Assembly: GCA_017514805.1 (NCBI GenBank)
Contig: JAFWIP010000006.1
Coordinates: forward strand, 1-59,975
Origin: Candidatus Saccharimonadota bacterium
GTDB lineage: Bacteria > Patescibacteriota > Saccharimonadia > Saccharimonadales > Saccharimonadaceae
Direction of reading: 5' to 3'
Length of the DNA: 59,975 nucleotides
Shown piece after piece: positions 1 through 8,644 of the stretch. The notes under the pieces were generated by a model. That model was not told where the DNA came from. It ran no database searches and saw only the letters and a list, made by a program, of their open reading frames with translations. A program made the position numbers and the translations under genes. Numbering within the stretch: position 1 is the stretch's first letter; the number at the start of each line of letters is the position of its first letter.

Positions 1-47
1 CGAATGACGGGACCAAACCCGTTGCCTTACCACTTGGCGAAGGCCCA
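1..47 (-). tRNA. tRNA-Gln (TTG), 5' part only, cut by window start
   Basis: Read on the minus strand from 47 down, the sequence gives a 7-nt acceptor strand (TGGGCCT), TC, a D arm of the CGCCAAGTGGTAAGGC type, an anticodon arm, and CATTCG, which is the usual tRNA-Gln variable-region context. The anticodon arm is ACGGG / CCCGT (plus positions 7-11 and 18-22) around TTTGGT. TTG (plus 14-16) is the natural anticodon. The loop as read is 6 nt where 7 is normal. The T arm and 3' end lie outside the window. A TAAAAT box on the minus strand just upstream could be its promoter. Confidence 0.72.
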
Positions 48-91
48 ACATGTGAATTATTTTACCATAAAAATACGCTATAATAAAGCCA

Positions 92-544
92 ATGATCGAC
101 ACAGACAAAAAGTACGTACCGCCAGCAAAATATGCGCCAAAGAAATTCGACCCAAACAAAAAGCCCGAAAAAGTCCGCGGTTTTACAATACTAAGCTTCT
201 TCACGCTAATCGCCATTTATATCGCAAAGTACTGCGTCGATTTTCTATTACTGCCAAAAATCATCCCGAACTATAACACACCGCCAATTGCTGTCGCGTT
301 CTGGATTATCGAAACAGTTATTATTACATTCCTATGTATCAAATTCGTCACGGGCTTCGGCTACTTTTATATTCCAGCCTGCCTCGTCTACGCAATTTTT
401 GTCGGGCTATGGCCAAACGGATTATTCGGTTTTGGCGACGTAATTCCAGCAGTCGCAGGCGCCGCAATCGCCTATGCTGCAAGCCGAATTATTGAGCGAA
501 TAGAGATGTGGATATTCATAATTGTCGGTTTCGTAAAAATGTAA
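92..544 (+). CDS. small multi-pass membrane protein, unknown
   Basis: 150 aa. About 28 polar, Lys/Pro-rich residues precede roughly four hydrophobic helices (near residues 29-50, 68-88, 93-112 and 117-135). I do not recognise a family; no catalytic motif is visible. The start is set by the upstream signal: TATAAT at 79-84 lies 7 nt before the ATG with no ribosome site, so the mRNA is probably leaderless. It is divergent from the tRNA-Gln gene and shares its upstream region. The next gene has its own promoter-like box, so this is likely a single-gene unit. Confidence 0.7.
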   Translation: MIDTDKKYVPPAKYAPKKFDPNKKPEKVRGFTILSFFTLIAIYIAKYCVDFLLLPKIIPNYNTPPIAVAFWIIETVIITFLCIKFVTGFGYFYIPACLVYAIFVGLWPNGLFGFGDVIPAVAGAAIAYAASRIIERIEMWIFIIVGFVKM

Positions 545-593
545 CGTGTAGTTGGTGTACAAAAAAGCGCGACCGTGTTAGAATGCAAGAGTT

Positions 594-1376
594 ATGAAAA
601 ATGTTTTACTTTCAACGCATTCCCTCAAGAAAATCTACGGGAAGCGCGACTCAAAATTTGAGGCACTGAAGGGCATTGATCTAGAAATACAGACCGGAGA
701 ATCTGTCGCAATTATCGGTAAATCCGGCTCCGGTAAATCTACGCTCATGCATCTTTTGGCGCTCCTCGACCAGCCTACTGAAGGCACTATCAAACTTAAC
801 GGCAAAGTCACAACCAAGCTCAAGCAACGCAGACTTAATCGCCTCCGTAATAAAGAGTTTGGCTTCGTTTTCCAGAGCTTCTTTATGAACTCAAACGATA
901 CCGTCCTTAACAACGTTATCTTGCCGCTTAAAATCGCCGGCGTACGCCGCAAAGAGCGCCGTCGTCGCGCAATGGAAGCGCTCAAGATCGTCGAGCTCGA
1001 GGATAAGGCAAAGAATAAAGCCAACGACCTTTCTGGCGGCCAAAAACAGCGCGTCTGTATTGCTCGCGCCATCGTTAATAATCCAAAGGTTATCTTCGCC
1101 GACGAGCCTACTGGCAACCTCGATTCCGCAACCGGCGCAAAAATTGAAGAGCTTCTCTTCGGCCTAAATCGCGACAAAGGTATCACATTAATCGTAGTTA
1201 CCCATGATGAAGAATTGGCTGAAAAGTGCGGACGCCAAATTCGTATCGCCGATGGCCAGATCGTCGCAGATGGCAAGGGAATTGCAAAGCACGACCCGAG
1301 CTTCATCGAAGATGCAAACTCCGATGGTATGCGCGACGAAAATCATACTAAAGAAATAGAAGTGGAGGAACAATAA
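594..1376 (+). CDS. ABC transporter ATPase, MacB/LolD-type
   Basis: 260 aa nucleotide-binding subunit that would power the FtsX-like permease encoded next. Walker A GKSGSGKST is at residues 42-50, the Q-loop glutamine near 94, the signature LSGGQ at 146-150, Walker B VIFADE at 166-171 and the H-loop histidine at 204. The EPTGNLD context after Walker B is typical of the MacB/LolD/FtsE group. An acidic tail of about 35 residues follows the domain. Its stop overlaps the permease ATG by one base (TAATG), so the two are translationally coupled. A TAGAAT box at 579-584 sits 9 nt before the start with no strong ribosome site. The substrate cannot be inferred. Confidence 0.93.
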   Translation: MKNVLLSTHSLKKIYGKRDSKFEALKGIDLEIQTGESVAIIGKSGSGKSTLMHLLALLDQPTEGTIKLNGKVTTKLKQRRLNRLRNKEFGFVFQSFFMNSNDTVLNNVILPLKIAGVRRKERRRRAMEALKIVELEDKAKNKANDLSGGQKQRVCIARAIVNNPKVIFADEPTGNLDSATGAKIEELLFGLNRDKGITLIVVTHDEELAEKCGRQIRIADGQIVADGKGIAKHDPSFIEDANSDGMRDENHTKEIEVEEQ

Positions 1377-2680
1377 TGAAAATTCTAGACGTTATCCACG
1401 ATGCAAACGCCAACCTCTGGCGCAGTAAACTTCGTAGCTTCCTAACGATTCTTGCAATTTTCGTTGGTAGCTTCACGATCATCTTAACTTCAGCAATCAA
1501 CGCTGGCGTTAATGATTTCATGGATAAACAAATCGCGAACATGGGCGGCGACGGCTATCTCGAAATGATGCCAACCGAGGCCTATGAAAGTGCTATGAAT
1601 ATGATGGGTAGCAACGGCCCACAAGAGTACACCGAAGACAAAGACAACACTAATGCCTCAACCTACATTAAGGACGAGCAAATCGAAAAAGCCAAGAAAA
1701 TCGATGGCGTCAAAGTTTTTAACGTTTTGCCAAATTCTAGCGCCGATTACATCACGAGCGATAAATCCGACAAGCGTTATCGCATCAACCTTAATCTAGT
1801 TGTCGAGGGCATTACTTTCGATATGTCTCACGGCGTTACTCCGAATACCGACAAAAATGCCGGCTATGAAATCGCAATCAATGAAGATTTAGCAAAGGCT
1901 CTTGGCTATGAGAATGTATCAGAAATCGTCGATAAGACAGTCAAAATCGCCGTTCCAAGCAACCTCAAGTGCTACACCGCAATTAAGCGCAGCGAATGTC
2001 AGACAATCCTCGACGTAAAGGTTTCGGGCACCCAGGCTCCAGGCATTCTATCAATGGGCGGTAGCCGCGCAAACCTCGCACTCTGGAATAAGATCAACGA
2101 GATCAACTATAAAGGTATGCCAGCTGAAACCAATCGCAGCTATCAGGCGACCGCCGATGTTGATCCAGAAAAAATCGACGACGTAAAGAAAGCACTCGAA
2201 GAAATCGGCCTCAAAGCCATGTCTGTCGAAGACGAAGTTGGCATGTTCAAGACCTTCTTCGACGTCATTCTCATTGTCTTTAATATCTTTGGCGGCATCG
2301 CACTTGCAGCAGCTTCCATCGGTATTATTAATACGCTTTTCATGGCCGTCCAGGAACGCACCCGCGAAATCGGTCTCGACAAAGCTCTTGGTATGAGCAA
2401 CGGCAAAGTATTCTTGAGCTTCTCGGCCGAAGCTATTATGCTTGGCTTCTGGGGTTCCGCTCTTGGTATCGCTGTCTCATATATCGTCGGCCAGGTTGCG
2501 AACACTGTCGCAGCTCAAACCTTCACAAAGGATTTTCCAACCTTCAAGTTGGCAATCTTTGAGCCAGTCACGATGATCTCAATCGCTTTGATTATTATGT
2601 TCATCGCCTTCCTCGCCGGTACACTTCCAGCACGCCGTGCCTCGAAGAAGAACCCAATCGACGCTTTGCGCTACGAATAA
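1376..2680 (+). CDS. ABC transporter permease, MacB/FtsX family
   Basis: 434 aa. One N-terminal membrane helix (about residues 20-42) is followed by a long extracytoplasmic domain (about 45-290) and three C-terminal helices (about 300-325, 350-375 and 395-420). This is the MacB_PCD plus FtsX layout. The cytoplasmic loop has the conserved ERTREIGLDKALG region and the tail the family's LPARRASKKNPIDALR motif. It is coupled to the ATPase by a one-base stop/start overlap with GGAGG just upstream. These pairs export peptides or lipids or act mechanically on envelope proteins; which applies here is not visible. An intrinsic terminator follows 14 nt after the stop. Confidence 0.92.
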   Translation: MKILDVIHDANANLWRSKLRSFLTILAIFVGSFTIILTSAINAGVNDFMDKQIANMGGDGYLEMMPTEAYESAMNMMGSNGPQEYTEDKDNTNASTYIKDEQIEKAKKIDGVKVFNVLPNSSADYITSDKSDKRYRINLNLVVEGITFDMSHGVTPNTDKNAGYEIAINEDLAKALGYENVSEIVDKTVKIAVPSNLKCYTAIKRSECQTILDVKVSGTQAPGILSMGGSRANLALWNKINEINYKGMPAETNRSYQATADVDPEKIDDVKKALEEIGLKAMSVEDEVGMFKTFFDVILIVFNIFGGIALAAASIGIINTLFMAVQERTREIGLDKALGMSNGKVFLSFSAEAIMLGFWGSALGIAVSYIVGQVANTVAAQTFTKDFPTFKLAIFEPVTMISIALIIMFIAFLAGTLPARRASKKNPIDALRYE

Positions 2681-2693
2681 TAAAACAATAAAT

Positions 2694-2728
2694 ATACCTC
2701 CTGCCAATATGGTAGGAGGTATTTTTTT
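2694..2728. terminator. intrinsic terminator, probably bidirectional
   Basis: A 12-bp stem, ATACCTCCTGCC / GGTAGGAGGTAT with one G-T pair, lies at 2694-2705 and 2711-2722 with a 5-nt loop and a run of T to 2728. It ends the plus-strand ABC pair. The minus-strand gene ends at 2727, so it may serve that gene as well. Confidence 0.9.
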
Positions 2729-3011
2729 AGCAGCTAAGCCTAAACGGAACAATACTTATCGCGCCAGAATGATATAAGACGGATAAGACGAAGGAAATCA
2801 GAGCAAGTATCACAAGAGTGCATGACTGAAATCTGAATGCCTTAGTTTCTGATAGGTGCAATTTACACTCGACCCCTATGCCCGTTCCCAACCAAATCGC
2901 CGAGAAAACGAACCAAATAATAAAGTAATTCAAGAGCCCTAATAGAAACGCACTAACACCACCAGCAAAGCCGCTAAAATCAAAATAGTTCATTAAATTA
3001 GCTAACATCAT
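2727..3011 (-). CDS. small membrane protein, unknown
   Basis: 94 aa with two or three hydrophobic segments (about residues 15-45 and 63-85) and no recognisable domain. The start is supported by a GGGGGTG ribosome site about 8 nt upstream of two consecutive ATG codons. Its 3' end sits on the shared terminator between it and the MacB-type permease. It is transcribed in the same direction as the ABC-2 cassette upstream, with 80 nt between, so it could be co-transcribed. A conserved small-protein family is possible but cannot be shown by eye. Confidence 0.55.
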   Translation of the reverse strand: MMLANLMNYFDFSGFAGGVSAFLLGLLNYFIIWFVFSAIWLGTGIGVECKLHLSETKAFRFQSCTLVILALISFVLSVLYHSGAISIVPFRLSC

Positions 3012-3093
3012 ATCTGTAACACCCCCTTACATAATATTTATTTATGCCAATCCAACATTTCTATTACATTACAAAAAGTACCAGAAGTCAAGC

Positions 3094-4245
3094 TTAGGCA
3101 ACGCGCTGTTTTTTCTTTGAAACGATGTTTGCAATTACCACAAATGCCACGCTAAAACCAAACACAATAATCATATTTAAGACAATCGGCCAAATCGTCT
3201 CAAAGTCATAATTTTGAATCTCCATAATCTGATTATTTGCATCGATATAGTAATAACTTGGCAAAATATGCGCAAAGCCTAATACTGAGTCCGGCAAATA
3301 TGCCGCCGGAACAAATGCGCCGCAAAGAAAGCTCGAACCCAACGCAACGACATTCATGATGCCATTAATCGCACCGCTGCTAAACACTACGCGACTAATC
3401 AAATAAGCGATTGTAGTAGCGCAAGTCGTAAAGACTAAGGCATTTGCCGCATAAAGCAGGCCATGCATGTTCCAGAGCGTATCGAAGCCTAATACGACGA
3501 ATCCTAACAGGACGTAAAAGGCCCAAGCCGCAACAGCATACAAGCAACAGTTGCGTAGGAGAATCAAATTCATCCGCTTCAGCTCAATCTTGCTCACGAG
3601 GTTACGCTTGCGAATCTCGAGGCGATTAAATGACGACATAATGAGACAGATAATCGTAATTACGCAGGCGAGAATCGTGTAGTTTGCGAAGCTAAAGTAG
3701 CGCGTCGGCTTGGAATATTTCGATGTATCAACAACAGTCTGAATCTCAACCTCCGAGCTCGACTCGAGCGCCTTATCAATCTTCGCCGTCAGGTCGACTT
3801 CGCTAAGATTTATCTTCGAATAAGCTTGTGCGATCGTCAAATAACGATTCACGACCACCTTTGCGAGCTCAGCCGCGTAACCAGCCGAAGAGCGCGTCTT
3901 AATCTCAGGGTTCTTGCCAAGAGCAATGTCTTGGTGAAAATTCTCCGGAATCTCAACCACTAAGGTTACGTTTTCATAGAATAATGCATCCTTTAGGCGA
4001 TCATTATCCTCATAGCCGTCCTCAATCTCGGTATTTTTTTCGAGATACTCAATAAAGCTCTTCGTTACGCCAACTTTCTCGTCGTGATTAAACACTACAA
4101 CTGAAGGCTTCTCAGCTTCATAAGTCGTCGTAGTCGAACCAGAATTAATATTCATCGTCCCGAACATAATCAGGATGACGGTATACGTAATGATCGTCCC
4201 AATATTTTTGAGAGCAATCTTCCAAAATGCCTTAGACACTGTCAT
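3094..4245 (-). CDS. ABC-2 type permease, subunit 2
   Basis: 383 aa. The layout is one N-terminal helix (about 10-30), an extracytoplasmic domain (about 35-185) and five or six C-terminal helices (about 190-375), as in ABC-2 permeases of the YhgE/Pip or DrrB type. The last gene of a three-gene minus-strand cassette, it overlaps the preceding permease by 14 nt, which implies coupling. The pair probably forms a heterodimeric export channel driven by the ATPase at 5395-6333. The tail (SKKKQRVA) is basic, consistent with a cytoplasmic C terminus. Substrate unknown. Confidence 0.88.
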   Translation of the reverse strand: MTVSKAFWKIALKNIGTIITYTVILIMFGTMNINSGSTTTTYEAEKPSVVVFNHDEKVGVTKSFIEYLEKNTEIEDGYEDNDRLKDALFYENVTLVVEIPENFHQDIALGKNPEIKTRSSAGYAAELAKVVVNRYLTIAQAYSKINLSEVDLTAKIDKALESSSEVEIQTVVDTSKYSKPTRYFSFANYTILACVITIICLIMSSFNRLEIRKRNLVSKIELKRMNLILLRNCCLYAVAAWAFYVLLGFVVLGFDTLWNMHGLLYAANALVFTTCATTIAYLISRVVFSSGAINGIMNVVALGSSFLCGAFVPAAYLPDSVLGFAHILPSYYYIDANNQIMEIQNYDFETIWPIVLNMIIVFGFSVAFVVIANIVSKKKQRVA

Positions 4246-5395
4246 AGCGCGTCCTCCTTAAACTACGAATCGAAAGTAGGAAGAATATTGCTGCAATCGC
4301 AAGCAAACTTACTACATTTACGATAAATCGCGACATATCTTCGTAATAAAATAGCGAATAAAAACCATCCGTAATCTGACCAACTGGACTGATCTTATTA
4401 ACGAGTGGCAAAGATTCGTCAAAGTAATTCTTCATGCCACCAAACATGCCAGCGAACAAACAGCCGACCATCGTCACGATCAAAATAATCACGTTTTTTG
4501 CCGCATCATTCGTCTTTAGGATAATAGAAAGGAACATACCCATCATTGTCGCCGTAAGGCTTCCTACGGCCGCGAGAGCGATAATTAGACCAAGGTTCGC
4601 ACCGAACTCTACGCCAAGAATAAAGCGCATAAAGACAATCAGCAGAATTACCGAGAAGAAGAGCATTGTATAACCAGCCAATAAATAGCTTGCGACCAAT
4701 ATGCTCTTACGAGTCGGCGCGACCGCTACACGTTTACCGCGATTCGAAATATTTGGCAAACAGCGATTCATCATATCCGAACTCAACATCGCACCCTGCA
4801 TACAAGCCATCGCAATCAAAGTGTAGAATTCGATCACTATCATATTCATTACGCGCGATTCATCTTTTACGTTTGGCTCAGTTTCGCTCACGATTTTCAC
4901 GGCGTTCTGATATACTGCCGCCACGTCAACTTCTTGACCAACCTGACGCACAATTTCGGTCATCGCAATGTCTTCAATCATTTTTGCGCTCTGTGCAATT
5001 TGTTCAGTCGCCGTCGTCAAAACCGTCTGATTCAAGCCGTTTGTCTTGATTTTTACACGCGGCTCGCCATCGGCCACATAGACATAGCCTTCAATCTCTT
5101 CGTTTTCGAGTAATTCTTCAGCCTTCTCTTTGCTAACATACTGCGTCTTAAATAGCTGATCATCGCCTTCTTCGCTAAGAGATTTAAATGCTTCGCTAAA
5201 TACCTTCTCGTCCTTATAGGCCTGGTCATCTACGACCGCCACATCAAATGCCTCAAAGACATCATAATCATGTAATCTCGCGAATGCCATATTAAACAAA
5301 ATCGCGAGAATAAAAGGGAAAATCAAGGTCCAAAAAACTAAAGCCTTGTTCTTGATTAATGTCTTGAAAGCATATTTGTAATTATGCCAAAACAT
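4232..5395 (-). CDS. ABC-2 type permease, subunit 1
   Basis: 387 aa with the same plan as its neighbour: an N-terminal helix (about 20-40, with the typical FPFILAILFNMAF stretch), an extracytoplasmic domain to about residue 185, then six C-terminal helices. Its start codon overlaps the stop of the ATPase by one base (TAATG). Two non-identical permeases with one ATPase fit drug, lipid or polymer exporters. No substrate-specific feature is visible. Confidence 0.9.
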   Translation of the reverse strand: MFWHNYKYAFKTLIKNKALVFWTLIFPFILAILFNMAFARLHDYDVFEAFDVAVVDDQAYKDEKVFSEAFKSLSEEGDDQLFKTQYVSKEKAEELLENEEIEGYVYVADGEPRVKIKTNGLNQTVLTTATEQIAQSAKMIEDIAMTEIVRQVGQEVDVAAVYQNAVKIVSETEPNVKDESRVMNMIVIEFYTLIAMACMQGAMLSSDMMNRCLPNISNRGKRVAVAPTRKSILVASYLLAGYTMLFFSVILLIVFMRFILGVEFGANLGLIIALAAVGSLTATMMGMFLSIILKTNDAAKNVIILIVTMVGCLFAGMFGGMKNYFDESLPLVNKISPVGQITDGFYSLFYYEDMSRFIVNVVSLLAIAAIFFLLSIRSLRRTRYDSV

Positions 5396-6333
5396 TAGTC
5401 GCGTAGCTCCTTACCAGTTAGCTCTAGGAAGACATCGTTGAGCGTTGGGCGCTCAGCAAAAATCTTGCTATAAGCAATCTTATTCGTCTTAAGATATTCG
5501 ATCATATCGCCAAGGTTGTTCTTACCTTTATTGTAGACGACTTTCAGTACGCCGTTATCGTATTCAACTTCACTAACATTCTTGATTTTCTCAAAGCCAC
5601 CAAGTTGCTTTGGCGAGAGATCTGCTACTTCAATCGTAACTTTCTCCTCAATTTTTGCGAGCGCCTTTAGCTCATCATTTGTACCGCTTGCAATAATCTT
5701 ACCGTGATCGAGAATAATTACGCGGTCACAAAGAATCTCAACCTCTTCCATATAGTGCGTCGTATAAACAATCGTCGCGCCATCGTCGCGAAGCTTTTTA
5801 ATTCCTTCGAGAATATTATTGCGGCTCTGCGGATCAACTGCAACTGTCGGTTCATCGAGGAAGATTAGCTTTGGCTTATGCGCGATGCCGCAAGCAATAT
5901 TCAGACGACGTAGTAAACCGCCCGAAAGCTGCTTTGGATACTGGCTCTTGTTTTCTTCGAGACCAACTAGCTTCAAAGCGTCATTAACATACTGCGCGCG
6001 CGTCGTTTTATCTTCGATATAGAGACCGCAGAAATAATCGATATTGCCATAAACGGTCAGCTCGTCAAAAACTGCGACTTCCTGAAATACTACACCGATT
6101 TTCGCCTTCGTTTCATAAGCGTCTGGCGACATCTCCTCGCCAAAAATCTTAATTTTGCCATCGTCGAATTTCAACAATGCCAAAATACAATTCATCGTAG
6201 TCGTTTTGCCCGAACCATTCGGCCCCAAAAGACCTAAAATCTCGCCTTCTTTGACCTCGAGGCTCAAGTCATCGACCGCTTTATTCGACTTGTAACTCTT
6301 AGTCAAGTGCTTTACTTCAATAACATTTTTCAT
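5395..6333 (-). CDS. ABC-2 transporter ATPase
   Basis: 312 aa. Walker A GPNGSGKT is at 37-44, the signature LSGGL at 136-140, Walker B LIFLDE at 156-161 and the H-loop histidine at 193. A C-terminal domain of about 85 residues is typical of the DrrA/CcmA/NatA type. It is the first gene of the three-gene exporter cassette. On the minus strand TGCTATAAT ends 7 nt before the ATG, with no ribosome site, so translation is probably leaderless. A pair of operator-like palindromes lies farther upstream at 6396-6410 and 6452-6466. Confidence 0.94.
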   Translation of the reverse strand: MKNVIEVKHLTKSYKSNKAVDDLSLEVKEGEILGLLGPNGSGKTTTMNCILALLKFDDGKIKIFGEEMSPDAYETKAKIGVVFQEVAVFDELTVYGNIDYFCGLYIEDKTTRAQYVNDALKLVGLEENKSQYPKQLSGGLLRRLNIACGIAHKPKLIFLDEPTVAVDPQSRNNILEGIKKLRDDGATIVYTTHYMEEVEILCDRVIILDHGKIIASGTNDELKALAKIEEKVTIEVADLSPKQLGGFEKIKNVSEVEYDNGVLKVVYNKGKNNLGDMIEYLKTNKIAYSKIFAERPTLNDVFLELTGKELRD

Positions 6334-6395
6334 CTATTTTATTATAGCAATATTCCGACAGCTCAATGCGTCTTTTTTATGCGCTACGAACCTAG

Positions 6396-6466
6396 TTTCC
6401 AATTTGGAAAATTATTTCCTCAAGAACAAATATCGTCACAGAGAAAACTATTTTCCATTTCGGAAA
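6396..6466. promoter_or_regulatory. two inverted copies of a TTTCC-N5-GGAAA operator-like site
   Basis: TTTCCAATTTGGAAA lies at 6396-6410 and TTTCCATTTCGGAAA at 6452-6466. Their flanks also match when one copy is inverted: both read TAGTTTCC...TGGAAAAT. They sit in the 212-nt divergent region between the ABC-2 cassette and the uracil methylase, about 50 bp from one -10 box and about 70 bp from the other. This looks like binding sites for a dimeric regulator. The rest of the region holds only the two promoters. Confidence 0.55.
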
Positions 6467-6545
6467 CTAATTACATAGCCCGCAAAATACAATTATCACA
6501 ACACGAAGCCATACTAATCGAGCTAAAAACAGGTATAATATTTCT

Positions 6546-7697
6546 ATGCAAGCAAAAATCGACAAGTTAGTCCCAGGCGGACAAGGTATTGCCACATTAG
6601 AAGACGGCAAGAAGGCATTTATTTGGAATGCACTCCCAGGCGAAACGGTCGATTTTGATATCACAAAAGACAAACGCAGCTACTGCGAGGGCATTGCGAC
6701 TACCATCGGTAATCCAAACCCGCATCGCATCGCACCAAAAGATGAATGCTATCTTGCAACTAGTCCTTGGCAAATCTTAGATTATCCTTACGAGCTTGAG
6801 CAAAAGCGCGAGCTTGTAAAAGAATGCTTCATACAGAACCATATCAGTATCGAACCAGAAGCTACTAAGACTGACGGCAAAGATTTTCACTATCGCAACA
6901 AGATGGAGTATGCGCTCTATTGGAATAACGATGACGGCAAGATTTATCCCGCTTTTCATCAACGCGGTTCGCATCGCAAAGTGCCAGTCATGCAAAGCAG
7001 CATCGAACGTCCAGAAATTTGGCGCAAAGCAGAAGAAATCTTTGCTAAGCTCAACGCCGAGCACGCCGAAGCACGTAACTATCAGTCATTATTATTACGC
7101 TGCGACCAGGAGGGAAATACCAGCGGGGATCTCTTCGTTAACCGCCAGCCACATCCAGTCATGAACAACCTTACCGATACATTACTCGGCCACGAATATA
7201 GTTATTCACCAAATGGCTTCTTCCAAATCAATCTCCCAGTCTATGAAATGGTCCTCGCCGAGATTAAACAACACATCACCACTACCAAAGTTCTTGACCT
7301 CTATGCCGGTGTCGGCAGTATCGGACTTTCCGTTGCGCGCGACAAAGAGCTCACGCTCGTCGAGGTAAATGGCGCCGCATTTGGCGAAATGCAGAAGAAC
7401 GCCGAAGGCAGCAAAGCAAACTGTGTTCTTGCCAAATCCGAAGATGTCACTGAATATATTCAACCCGACCAAACTGTTATTCTTGATCCGCCACGCGCCG
7501 GATGCGACGAAAAACTAATCGCCGCGTTGAATGCGACAAAGCCACAATCAATTATCTATCTCTCCTGTAATCCAATTACCCAAGCCCGCGACATCGCTCT
7601 CTTAAAAGATAACTACCGCATTACAAAGCTAACGCCTTACAACTTCTTCCCGCGCACACCGCATATCGAATCGCTCGCTATTCTTGAGCTATTTTAA
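6546..7697 (+). CDS. RlmD/RlmCD/TrmA-type RNA uracil-C5 methyltransferase
   Basis: 383 aa SAM-dependent enzyme that would make m5U in 23S rRNA or tRNA. An N-terminal TRAM-like segment (about 1-55) is followed by a central domain and a C-terminal Rossmann fold with motif I LDLYAGVGSIGLS (about 251-263), DPPRAG near 318 and the catalytic cysteine in YLSCNP near 340. RlmD normally carries four cysteines for a 4Fe-4S cluster; only one cysteine (in DEC) is seen in that region, so the cluster is probably absent. TATAAT at 6534-6539 lies 6 nt before the ATG, with no ribosome site. Which RNA position it methylates cannot be told. Confidence 0.87.
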   Translation: MQAKIDKLVPGGQGIATLEDGKKAFIWNALPGETVDFDITKDKRSYCEGIATTIGNPNPHRIAPKDECYLATSPWQILDYPYELEQKRELVKECFIQNHISIEPEATKTDGKDFHYRNKMEYALYWNNDDGKIYPAFHQRGSHRKVPVMQSSIERPEIWRKAEEIFAKLNAEHAEARNYQSLLLRCDQEGNTSGDLFVNRQPHPVMNNLTDTLLGHEYSYSPNGFFQINLPVYEMVLAEIKQHITTTKVLDLYAGVGSIGLSVARDKELTLVEVNGAAFGEMQKNAEGSKANCVLAKSEDVTEYIQPDQTVILDPPRAGCDEKLIAALNATKPQSIIYLSCNPITQARDIALLKDNYRITKLTPYNFFPRTPHIESLAILELF

Positions 7698-7784
7698 CCG
7701 CCCGCGAAACGATCGAAATCGATTCTAAAAGATGAAATTTCAACTATTTTACCGCAGCAAAGCGGATATGGTAAAATTACACTT

Positions 7785-8573
7785 ATGAATATCGCAATTC
7801 TTGGCGCAGGCGTTTTCGGTAAAGCCCTCGGCAAAATCCTCAAAGACAACGGCCACACGATCAGCTATTACGACCCAAATGTTTATCCTGAAAAGACGCT
7901 CGATATGGCCACTTTTAAAGCGAATACAATCGTCATTGCGATTCCGTCTATTTTTATCCCAGATTTTATCGACAATTATCCGCAAGAGCTCAAAACTATA
8001 CCAACAGTCCTCGCAAGTAAGGGCCTCCTGAACGCTGATTTATTTGATGATTTCCTGCAGTTTTCCGTGATTTCTGGGCCCGCCTTCGCTAGCGAAATAA
8101 TGGAGGGGAAGCCAGCTACTTTTACAGCTTCTAGCCCTTACGCAATGGGTTTATTTAAAAACGATCAGATATCAATCGAGCTATTCGACGATCCACTAGG
8201 CATTATCCTATGCGGTACTCTCAAAAACATCTATGCTATTGGCGCAGGATACCACAGTGATTCAATGAATGATATGGCTACCTTTATCGAACGCGCACAC
8301 AATGAGATTGCTACTTATCTTCATAAACACGGCGCCAACCCTCATACTTCGGACCTCGCTTGCGGTCTAGGCGACCTCATTCTATCCAGTATGAATGGCG
8401 AATCGCGCAACTTTACCTTCGGCAAACGACTCAAGGCTGGCGACAGCATTGGCGATATTTTAAACGAGCTAAAAACCGTCGAAGGTTATAGCGCAGCACA
8501 AATAGTCGATTCAGAAAATTATCCTCTATTACAACAAGTTAAAGACATAATTTCGCAACATTCGCAAGAATAG
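7785..8573 (+). CDS. gpsA: NAD(P)-dependent glycerol-3-phosphate dehydrogenase, short form
   Basis: 262 aa. It would convert dihydroxyacetone phosphate to glycerol-3-phosphate, the backbone for phospholipids. The N-terminal dinucleotide motif GAGVFGKALG is at residues 7-16. The substrate-binding lysine lies in GTLKNIYAIGAG (about 146-157), and the family's GLGDLILS...SRNFTFGKRL block is near 200-222. Usual length is about 330 aa; this copy lacks much of the nucleotide-domain loops and the tail but keeps the key motifs. TAAAAT at 7772-7777 lies 7 nt before the ATG, again with no ribosome site. A glycerol-phosphate supply fits the phosphoglycerol transferase encoded at 27239-28801. Confidence 0.87.
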   Translation: MNIAILGAGVFGKALGKILKDNGHTISYYDPNVYPEKTLDMATFKANTIVIAIPSIFIPDFIDNYPQELKTIPTVLASKGLLNADLFDDFLQFSVISGPAFASEIMEGKPATFTASSPYAMGLFKNDQISIELFDDPLGIILCGTLKNIYAIGAGYHSDSMNDMATFIERAHNEIATYLHKHGANPHTSDLACGLGDLILSSMNGESRNFTFGKRLKAGDSIGDILNELKTVEGYSAAQIVDSENYPLLQQVKDIISQHSQE

Positions 8574-8583
8574 TTTAAAACGC

Positions 8584-8620
8584 TTGACTTTTTTGCCAAA
8601 ATTTGCTATAATAAAAGCAT
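8584..8620 (+). promoter_or_regulatory. promoter of the 8645 surface-protein gene
   Basis: TTGACT (8584-8589), a 17-nt spacer and TATAAT (8607-8612) with an extended TGC just before it. AAGCAT follows two bases later (8615-8620). The same TATAAT-N2-AAGCAT block occurs before two other surface-protein genes, at 17429-17442 and 34121-34134. Confidence 0.8.
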
Positions 8621-8644
8621 AATTATTTACAGGGAGTAGATAAG

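Noticed and set aside
4-276. 90-aa open frame at the window start
   Set aside because: It lies over the tRNA on the other strand and over the 92-544 gene in another frame, and is rich in basic residues as expected for a shadow frame.
635-1306. 223-aa minus-strand frame
   Set aside because: Antisense to a clear ABC ATPase; Ser/Arg/Leu composition is that of a shadow.
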